Assembly (NCBI GenBank): GCA_036404255.1
Contig: DASWOP010000081.1
Coordinates: 1-11,500, forward strand
Reading direction: 5' to 3'
Length of the DNA stretch: 11,500 nt
Source of the DNA: JARLFX01 sp036404255
GTDB lineage: Bacteria; Acidobacteriota; Terriglobia; Terriglobales; Acidobacteriaceae
The notes under the pieces were generated by a model. It saw nothing but the letters and a program-made list of their open reading frames with translations, was not told the DNA's origin and made no database searches. A program made the position numbers and the translations under genes. Position 1 is the stretch's first letter. Each line of letters starts with the position of its first letter. Below, piece by piece: positions 6,347 to 11,500 of this stretch.

Positions 6347-6772
6347 ATGAAAAAACGTCTCTTCGCCATCCTGGCAGTCCTGGTCTTTATCGGAATTGCA
6401 TACTATGCCTGGATCCGCTGGAGGCAAATGACTGCGACCAACGGCGATGTGCAGCTTGTACAGAGCAGCGACGAAAACACCAAGGTCGTCATGGACAAGG
6501 CCGAAGTAAACCGCATGCGCTCCGCCGCGGACAAGCCCTCCACCGTCATCCAAACCACGCCGCACGCCGCAACGATTCCCACCAGCGACAGCATCGCGCC
6601 CAATCCACCGGACAACATGAAGTTTGCCGGCACAGGCCGCTACCAACTCTACCGCCAGGGCAATCTCACCTGGCGCCTCGACACCGACAGCGGACTCACC
6701 TGCATCCTCTTCGCCACCGACGAAGAGTGGCGCAAGCCCCGCGTCGCCAGCCAGGGCTGCGGCAATCGCTGA
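6347..6772 (+). CDS. Membrane-anchored protein with C-terminal two-cysteine 49-residue domain (copy 2)
   Basis: A 141-residue paralogue of the preceding gene, sharing only the last 49 residues (93-141, from FAGTGRYQLYR). Here MKKR is followed directly by a hydrophobic helix (about 5-23), either an uncleaved signal anchor or a signal peptide, then a polar Ser/Thr/Pro-containing linker (about 30-92). The cysteines (C119, C138), which could form a disulfide outside the cytoplasm, and the EEWR and PRV residues are conserved with copy 1. The start at 6347 is supported by GGGAGG 10 bases upstream. The gap from copy 1 is 101 bases, and the next gene begins 35 bases after its stop, so cotranscription with the lipoprotein gene is plausible. 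No known function is assigned. Confidence 0.78.
   Translation: MKKRLFAILAVLVFIGIAYYAWIRWRQMTATNGDVQLVQSSDENTKVVMDKAEVNRMRSAADKPSTVIQTTPHAATIPTSDSIAPNPPDNMKFAGTGRYQLYRQGNLTWRLDTDSGLTCILFATDEEWRKPRVASQGCGNR
6623..6772 (+). repeat. Duplicated 150-bp segment encoding the 49-residue domain, copy 2
   Basis: Second copy of the segment at 6096-6245, in direct orientation 527 bases downstream. The eight protein differences are at domain positions 4, 25, 33, 38, 42, 44, 47 and 49. They lie mostly toward the end, while positions 5-24 are identical. Confidence 0.85.
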
Positions 6773-6807
6773 GCAATTAATGGCTTGAGTGTAGACTGTT
6801 GGTACTC

Positions 6808-8283
6808 ATGAAAACTGGGAAACGGTTCATTTTATCTTCCTTGGGTATGGCTGCACTGCTCAGCCTCTCGCTCACCGGCTGCGATTCCGGGTCGCGCTCT
6901 GTTATCTTTGACTCGCCCGCCCCGCGTAGCACAACCACCACCATCTCTGCGCCGTCCTCAGTTTCCCCGGCAAACAGCGTCCGTCTGACGGCAACGGTCA
7001 GTCCATCTGGGATCGGCGGCACGGTAGGCTTCTACGACGCAACCAACCCGAATAAACTCGTCTATCTCGGTGAGGCTTCTCTGAGCGGTGGTACTGCCGT
7101 CTTCTCCGCGACTTTCACCCGCCCCGGAACCCGTCTGGTGCAGGCACGTTATGCTGGCGACGATCCCTCATTCGCCTACAGCGACAGTGCATCGTCCTCT
7201 GTGCCAGTCTCTGTAGCGGATACTTCGTCCCAGGCCTGTGGCCTCGGCGCAGCGTCTCTCCCCATCACCAGCGGCGTCGCCGCCCAGTCAAATCAAACTT
7301 ATTCCGCCTCTGGCAGTCAAAGTGCAGTCTGCGTGGCGAATACCGGTTCCAGCCTCACCCTCACAAATTCGATCATCACATCGAGCAGTGAAGGATATTC
7401 GTACGTGGACCAATCACAGGGTACTGTTTACCCCTACGACGCCAGCGGGATCTCTGCGGCTGCTCTCGCGTACGGATCTTCGAAAACCGCGAACTCCGGC
7501 GGCTCTCTCACAATGAACGGCGGCTCCATCGCTACCACTGGCTCGGGAATAGCTGGCGTTTTCGCCTCCGGGATGGGATCGTCTGCCACGCTCACAGGCA
7601 CCACCATCTCAACTGCAGGCACGCCATCCTATGGCGCTGAGGTAGGCAACAACGGCTCACTGACCATGAACGGTGGCAGTATCGCGGCTACAGGCACAGT
7701 TGCCGCCATTCTTGACAGCGGCTCCCTCAACTTCACCAACACTGCGCTTAGTTCCACCGGCTCGACCGCCGCCACCATCGAGATGATCTCTACGACCAAC
7801 TCTGCGGCCAGCACATCAACCTTCACCATGAACGGTGGATCGCTGAGTACCACATCAGGAGTGTTGTTCTATCTGCTTGACGGTCAAGCAGCCACCATCT
7901 CGCTGACCAATGTAACGTTGACCGGCGTAAATACACTCCTCCAGGTATATGACTACACTTTGGGCCTCGCCCAAAGCATCACCCTGAATGTCAGCCATCA
8001 AATCTTGTCCGGTGGGTTCCATGGCTCGCTCAATCTACAGAATGCCTCCGTCTTTACCGGCATCTGCAACTTCAACTCCATCTCATTGGATACATCGAGC
8101 CAATGGGTACTTACCGGCAATGATTCCGTATACCGGCTAAGTGACGCCGCTGGCATCCAGGGCACATCCATTACCAACATCGTTGGCAACGGCCACACTA
8201 TCTCCTACTCGTCAGCAGCAAATCCATCTCTTGGGGGCCAGACGTACGCCCTCTCCGGCGGTGGGCTATTGAAGCCTCAGTAG
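6808..8283 (+). CDS. Lipoprotein with Ig-like domain and repeat-rich beta-helix (adhesin-like)
   Basis: A 491-residue secreted lipoprotein. The signal peptide (MKTGKRFILSS then a hydrophobic stretch) ends in the lipobox L-T-G-C25, so it is predicted to be lipidated at C25. A Thr/Ser-rich linker leads to a bacterial Ig-like domain of the Big_3 type (about 45-137; VRLTATVSPSG, GTVGFYD, ARYAGDDPSF). From about 160 to 480 there is a Gly/Ser/Thr/Asn-rich parallel beta-helix-like region. Its repeats are SLTMNGGSIA at 233 and 284 and TFTMNGGSLS at 338, alternating with TLTGTTIST, NFTNTALSS and SLTNVTLTG at 261, 308 and 365, i.e. rungs of about 24-28 residues. The start at 6808 fits the signal peptide; a TTG at 6799 is in frame but unlikely. 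Probably a surface or periplasmic binding or adhesive protein; ligand unknown. No outer-membrane autotransporter barrel is present. Confidence 0.85.
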   Translation: MKTGKRFILSSLGMAALLSLSLTGCDSGSRSVIFDSPAPRSTTTTISAPSSVSPANSVRLTATVSPSGIGGTVGFYDATNPNKLVYLGEASLSGGTAVFSATFTRPGTRLVQARYAGDDPSFAYSDSASSSVPVSVADTSSQACGLGAASLPITSGVAAQSNQTYSASGSQSAVCVANTGSSLTLTNSIITSSSEGYSYVDQSQGTVYPYDASGISAAALAYGSSKTANSGGSLTMNGGSIATTGSGIAGVFASGMGSSATLTGTTISTAGTPSYGAEVGNNGSLTMNGGSIAATGTVAAILDSGSLNFTNTALSSTGSTAATIEMISTTNSAASTSTFTMNGGSLSTTSGVLFYLLDGQAATISLTNVTLTGVNTLLQVYDYTLGLAQSITLNVSHQILSGGFHGSLNLQNASVFTGICNFNSISLDTSSQWVLTGNDSVYRLSDAAGIQGTSITNIVGNGHTISYSSAANPSLGGQTYALSGGGLLKPQ

Positions 8284-8300
8284 AATAGATTTGTGGCAGC

Positions 8301-8327
8301 AAAAAGGGCGGCTTTATGAGCCGCCCT
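8301..8327 (-). terminator. Intrinsic terminator for the nucleotidyltransferase gene
   Basis: A perfect 9-bp GC-rich stem, AGGGCGGCT / AGCCGCCCT, closes a 5-base loop (8314-8318). On the minus strand it is followed by TTTTTG (8305 to 8300), 20 bases past the stop codon of the nucleotidyltransferase gene. It lies 21 bases after the convergent lipoprotein stop and may serve it weakly, but there is no T-run on that side. Confidence 0.85.
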
Positions 8328-8346
8328 CCCGCGTTCCAATTCCGTT

Positions 8347-10029
8347 TTAGCGTTTCTTCGCCGGCTTCTTCGCTGCAGGCTTTGTCACTGGCTTCTTCTT
8401 AGCCACTGGCTTCGCAGCAGGCTTCTTTGCTGGAGCAGCCTTCTTTGCCACAACCTTCTTCGCAGGCGCAGCAGCCTTCTTTGCTGGAATGGTTTTCTTC
8501 ACCGGTGCAGCTTTCTTTGCCACGGCCTTTGCCGGAGCAGCTTTCGCGGGAGCAGCTTTCACTGCTTTCGCCGGCGCAGTCTTCACTGGCGCAGCCTTCG
8601 CCGAAGCAGCCTTGGCTGCCTTTGCGACTGGCGCAGCTACTGCCGCTTCCCCAGTCTCTTCCGCCACTGGAGCTACAACCTTTTCCTTCTTCGCACGCTT
8701 CGGCTTCTCAGCCTTTGCCGCGCGGGGCCGGCGGATATGCACTGGAGCGGGCGGCGGCGGCGGCGAATGCGGTTCCAGCCATGCCTTCTGCTCTTCCGGC
8801 GTCTGCAGCTTATTGTCCATCAGCTCGAAGATCATCTTGTCCACCAGCTCCGTATAGATCGGCAGCGACGGCACAATCCGCATCTCCTGCATCAGCGTGT
8901 GCGGCACCTTGTTCTTGGCATCCGGCCACACCGTAAAGAAGTTCTTGAACTTATTCTGGATCGCAGCGCCCTTACCGGTATGCGCCAGCCACAATATCGC
9001 CTCGGGGTTCGAAGCATGCAGCAGCTTCCAGGTTGCCGAAGGCGTCGCTGCTTCCTTGCCGGTAAACTTTTTCGTGAAGTCGCGGGTGTGCGCTTCCAGG
9101 TTCTTAATCTCGTCCGCAAATCCCGGCCGCACAAACATCTTCTTCAGATCCGCGATATCCTTCGGCGCCATCTTTGCCGTCAGAAGAAGGAAATGCGCAG
9201 TCGAAGGATCAGGGTGAATCCCCTGCATGTCGAGCTGTCCCAGCTTGTCATGGAGATCGTCCAGCCCACTGGTCGTTGCCTTCGCCGGAGTCCACGCTGG
9301 AAAGAGTTCCTTCATCCAGCCTTCATGGTCCAGGGCCTTCAGCACGCGCAGCGGATCTTCCTCATGCACGATCTCTTCCAATTCATAGCCCTTGCTGAAA
9401 CTTGAGAGCGCGGAGATGTAGCCCTCTTCCTTACCGGTCTTGTAGCGCGCGGCGGTCTTCTCTTCCATCTGCCAACCCAGCCGGGCCGTCAGCCGCGCAG
9501 CGCGAATCATGCGCGCCGGGTCTTCGATAAATCCGTAGTTGCTCACCAGCGTCAGCTGCCGCGCTTCAATATCGGCCACGCCGTTCAGAGGATCCATCAG
9601 CAGGCCATACGATCCGGCGTTCAGCGAGATAGCCATCGCGTTTACGGTGAAGTCGCGACGCCGCAGGTCTTCCAGAATATTTGCCGGATGGTAGACCGGC
9701 TTGCCCGGCTTAGGAAAGGTCTCCGAGCGCATGCTGGAGATCTCGACCCGTACGCTGCCGGGAAAAAGAAAATACAGCGTCTGCGAAGGCTCGTGTTCGC
9801 CTTCCAGCACTCCGCCGGCCTTCTCCAGGTCTTTCTTCAGCTTCAGCGCATTGCCCTGCACGCTGAGATCCAGGTCGCGCACGGGCGAGCCGCTGGTCAG
9901 GTCGCGCACCGCGCCACCCGTCAGAAAGAGCGTAAGCCCTTTCGCACGAACTACACCCTGAACATGTTGGAGAGCACCGCGTTGAGAAGGGGAAAGTCGG
10001 TTTTCGAGCAGGTAGATATAGTCGGCCAT
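8347..10029 (-). CDS. CCA-adding/poly(A) polymerase family nucleotidyltransferase with histone H1-like C-terminal tail
   Basis: A 560-residue class II tRNA-nucleotidyltransferase/poly(A) polymerase family enzyme, which adds CCA or A residues to RNA 3' ends from NTPs. The head domain contains LTGGAVRD (36-43), the catalytic carboxylates RDLDL (D52, D54), RRRDFTVNAMA (123-133) and EDPARMIRAARL (169-180). A helical neck and body extend to about residue 420. After a proline run comes a 132-residue tail (429-560) made almost only of Lys, Ala, Pro and Val in KKAAPAKK-like units. Typical CCA enzymes lack such a tail. The start at 10029 (MADYIYLLEN) has AAGG about 7 bases upstream; ATG at 10086 would add 19 residues. 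CCA-adding and poly(A) activities cannot be separated from sequence alone. It ends at its own terminator and is divergent from the 10273 gene. Confidence 0.88.
   Translation of the reverse strand: MADYIYLLENRLSPSQRGALQHVQGVVRAKGLTLFLTGGAVRDLTSGSPVRDLDLSVQGNALKLKKDLEKAGGVLEGEHEPSQTLYFLFPGSVRVEISSMRSETFPKPGKPVYHPANILEDLRRRDFTVNAMAISLNAGSYGLLMDPLNGVADIEARQLTLVSNYGFIEDPARMIRAARLTARLGWQMEEKTAARYKTGKEEGYISALSSFSKGYELEEIVHEEDPLRVLKALDHEGWMKELFPAWTPAKATTSGLDDLHDKLGQLDMQGIHPDPSTAHFLLLTAKMAPKDIADLKKMFVRPGFADEIKNLEAHTRDFTKKFTGKEAATPSATWKLLHASNPEAILWLAHTGKGAAIQNKFKNFFTVWPDAKNKVPHTLMQEMRIVPSLPIYTELVDKMIFELMDNKLQTPEEQKAWLEPHSPPPPPAPVHIRRPRAAKAEKPKRAKKEKVVAPVAEETGEAAVAAPVAKAAKAASAKAAPVKTAPAKAVKAAPAKAAPAKAVAKKAAPVKKTIPAKKAAAPAKKVVAKKAAPAKKPAAKPVAKKKPVTKPAAKKPAKKR
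8350..8745 (-). repeat. Low-complexity region encoding the Lys/Ala/Pro tail
   Basis: This stretch encodes residues 429-560 of the nucleotidyltransferase. On the plus strand it is a degenerate array of GCAGC, CTTCTT and GCC units, reflecting Ala, Lys and Pro codons. Units such as KKAAPAKK, AAPAKA and PAKK recur irregularly. Sequence of this kind expands and contracts easily by slippage, so tail length may vary between strains. Confidence 0.8.
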
Positions 10030-10272
10030 GCCGGTGCCTTGCACTCCAGCGCGGTTGTCTAAAAGAACGGAACTAAGCCGTGACAACCTTCGCGTTCGCC
10101 AAATAAATCTAGACGATTCAATAAGATACGAGGTCTAATGCGCCTCGATAACAAACATGAATGTAACACAACAGTTAGCATTTGGCTACACATTTTGCAC
10201 CTTTTTCGCTGCTGGCCGCTCATTTGTGCGACAATCCGGCTGCGGCCACGCCCTCCCGCCGCAGGACTCCTT
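10030..10272. other. Divergent intergenic region between the nucleotidyltransferase and the 10273 gene
   Basis: These 243 bases must hold the promoters of both flanking genes. An AT-richer core lies at about 10100-10200. A short inverted repeat, CGAGG-N9-CCTCG, lies near 10129-10147. A GACAAT resembling a -10 box is at about 10219-10224, 50 bases before the rightward start. No -35 partner is convincing. The reading frame of the 10273 gene stays open back to 10138, but the extra 45 residues look non-coding. Confidence 0.4.
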
Positions 10273-10833
10273 ATGGCCTCCAGCCGCAAAAAAGTCATCC
10301 TCCGGCGTATCAACGGCACCTCTTCGGCCACCATTGTGCCCGGCTACCTGCCCCAGTCCGGCTTCGTCACCGGCTCGGGCAGCGCCGCTGTGCTGGAGCT
10401 CCTCGACCTCGATGGCCACGTCCTTCCCATTCCCCTGCGCGAGGTCCGCATGGTCAGCTTCGTCCGCGATTTCAACCCCAGTGACCGCATCAATCCCGAA
10501 CGCCTCCTGCGCAAAACTTTCTTAGCCCGCCCCCGCGCCGAAGGCCTCCAGCTCCGCATCACCTTCCACGACGGCGACGTGCTGGAAGGCCTCGCTGCCA
10601 ACGACATCTCCCTCCTCGACTCTGCAGCCGACGACGCCGGTCTGCAGATGGCCCCGCCTGACACCCGTTCCAACACCCAGCGCATCTACATCCCCCGCAC
10701 CTCGATCGCAGAACTGGTCGTAGTAGCCACCATCGGCCAGGCCCGCCCCAAGCAAGCGCCCGCCGCCAAGCCCACGCAAACCGTACAGGAAGGCCTCTTC
10801 GACGACCTCCCCTCCAACTCCCGCCCCAACTAA
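10273..10833 (+). CDS. Conserved-looking protein of unknown function, basic N-terminus, QxxLF near C-terminus
   Basis: A 186-residue soluble protein without signal peptide or membrane helix; I cannot assign a function. It starts MASSRKKVILRRINGTS. A strand-rich block follows (about 38-68: VLELLDLDGHVLPIPLREV, VSFVRDF), then LARPRAEGLQLRITFHDGDVLEG (85-106), then PPDTRSNTQRIYIPRTSIAEL (128-148). The alternating hydrophobic strands and the HDGDVLEG turn suggest a small beta-barrel. From memory, similar proteins of unknown function occur in many Acidobacteria. The Pro/Ala/Gln tail ends QEGLFDDLP (172-180). The start at 10273 has CAGGA with a 7-base spacer; the frame is open to 10138, but that part lacks protein-like composition. 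It lies 66 bases before lpxD on the same strand. Confidence 0.75.
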   Translation: MASSRKKVILRRINGTSSATIVPGYLPQSGFVTGSGSAAVLELLDLDGHVLPIPLREVRMVSFVRDFNPSDRINPERLLRKTFLARPRAEGLQLRITFHDGDVLEGLAANDISLLDSAADDAGLQMAPPDTRSNTQRIYIPRTSIAELVVVATIGQARPKQAPAAKPTQTVQEGLFDDLPSNSRPN

Positions 10834-10887
10834 CCCCTCTTTTCCTCTGCAAATACACCGAGCGCCTCGTCCCACACGCAGCGCGAC

Positions 10888-10893
10888 TACAAT
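10888..10893 (+). promoter_or_regulatory. Candidate -10 box giving leaderless lpxD mRNA
   Basis: TACAAT at 10888-10893 is followed by six bases (TCCTTC) and the lpxD ATG. This spacing would place the transcription start at or next to the A of the start codon. No Shine-Dalgarno is visible before the ATG, which agrees with a leaderless message. A -35 hexamer is not evident. This is a motif match only. Confidence 0.35.
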
Positions 10894-10899
10894 TCCTTC

Positions 10900-11500
10900 A
10901 TGACTCTTGCTGAACTCGCGCAAACTCTCAGCGCCGTCCTCGACGGCGATCCCGCCACAGAAGTCACCGGCGTAGCCGGCATTGAGGCCGCCGGCCCCGG
11001 CGAGATCACCTTCGTCGCCAACCCCAAATACTCCGCGCTGGCCCGCACCACCCACGCCGCCGCCATCCTGGTTGAGCCCGAATTCCCCACCGTCACCACC
11101 GCCACCCTGCGCATCAAAAATCCGTACCTGGCCTTCGCCCGCACCATCGCTCTCTTCTACCAGCCGCCCGTCTACTCCCCCGGGATCCATCCCACAGCGG
11201 TCATCGCCCCGTCCGCCACCATTGGCCGCAACGCCCACATTGGCGCCTACGCCGTCATCGCCGAAAACGTCACCATCGGCGACGACGCCGTTCTCCTGCC
11301 TCACACCGTCATCTATCCCGGCGCAAAGATCGGCAATCACTTCTTCGCCCACGCCCACGCCGTCGTCCGCGAATACTGCCAACTCGGCGACCACGTCCGC
11401 CTGCAGAACGGAGCCATCATCGGAGCCGACGGCTTCGGCTTTGCCAAGCTCGCCGAACCGACCGCCACCGGCCACTGGGAAAAGATCGTTCAATCCGGCA
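10900..11500 (+). CDS. lpxD: UDP-3-O-acylglucosamine N-acyltransferase LpxD (partial, C-terminus outside window)
   Basis: The first 200 residues of LpxD, which adds the N-linked 3-hydroxyacyl chain in the third step of lipid A synthesis, using an acyl-ACP donor in the cytoplasm. The N-terminal uridine-binding domain (about 1-90) includes VTGVAGIEAAGPGEITFVANPKY in family style (22-44). The left-handed beta-helix begins at IHPTAVIAPSATIG (96-109) and continues through hexapeptide rungs. The family hallmark GADGFGFA is at 175-182. The catalytic histidine normally follows this point and lies beyond the window. The start at 10900 matches family N-termini but lacks a ribosome binding site. The gene shows strong C-ending codon preference and is the most GC-rich part of the window. 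It implies an LPS-bearing outer membrane. Confidence 0.95.
   Translation, partial: MTLAELAQTLSAVLDGDPATEVTGVAGIEAAGPGEITFVANPKYSALARTTHAAAILVEPEFPTVTTATLRIKNPYLAFARTIALFYQPPVYSPGIHPTAVIAPSATIGRNAHIGAYAVIAENVTIGDDAVLLPHTVIYPGAKIGNHFFAHAHAVVREYCQLGDHVRLQNGAIIGADGFGFAKLAEPTATGHWEKIVQSG

Noticed and set aside
8301..8327. Hairpin as a CRISPR or mobile-element end
   Set aside because: It is a single GC-rich stem with a U-tract on the minus strand, explained fully as an intrinsic terminator.
10522..11493. 323-residue open frame on the minus strand opposite the unknown gene and lpxD
   Set aside because: Its Gly/Val/Asp/Glu-rich composition is the expected antisense shadow of C-ending codons in lpxD, whose family motifs on the plus strand are unambiguous.

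Overview
The window looks like a chromosomal stretch from a soil acidobacterium, probably class Terriglobia (Granulicella, Terriglobus or Edaphobacter type). This is an inference from the moderately high GC, a TonB receptor carrying an N-terminal carboxypeptidase-regulatory-like domain, an Ig-like/beta-helix lipoprotein, a DUF892 ferritin-like protein, and a lipid A gene (lpxD), which indicates a Gram-negative outer membrane. I see no transposase, integrase, phage gene, CRISPR array, tRNA or rRNA.

Layout. (1) Positions 1-992, minus strand: N-terminal 330 residues of a BtuB-like TonB-dependent receptor. It is preceded by a well-preserved cobalamin riboswitch (about 1030-1245) whose expression platform abuts the Shine-Dalgarno. 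(2) Positions 1246-1572: non-coding, with a candidate promoter for the riboswitch transcript and an interspersed-repeat-like GTCATTCTGAG element. (3) Minus strand: a zinc-free NADPH:quinone oxidoreductase (qor) and, upstream of it, a GtrB/DPM1-like membrane glycosyltransferase. (4) Divergent, plus strand: an OafA-like membrane acyltransferase. (5) Minus strand: a DUF892 (YciE/YciF) ferritin-like protein with an intrinsic terminator. (6) Plus strand: two tandem membrane-anchored proteins sharing a near-identical 49-residue C-terminal domain, then a lipoprotein with an Ig-like domain and a beta-helix. (7) Minus strand: a CCA-adding/poly(A) polymerase-family nucleotidyltransferase with a 132-residue histone H1-like Lys/Ala/Pro tail, ended by a second intrinsic terminator. 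(8) Plus strand: a 186-residue protein of unknown function and the start of lpxD, which runs off the window and may be transcribed leaderless.

Common themes. Much of the window concerns the cell envelope: B12 import across the outer membrane under B12 feedback, lipid-linked sugar transfer next to glycan O-acylation, surface lipoprotein display and lipid A acylation. The qor, DUF892 and nucleotidyltransferase genes are housekeeping or stress functions. The least explained part is 5676-8283, three consecutive exported or anchored proteins without clear assigned function. I did not find a convincing new multi-gene system; the tandem paralogue pair and the H1-like tail are the best leads.
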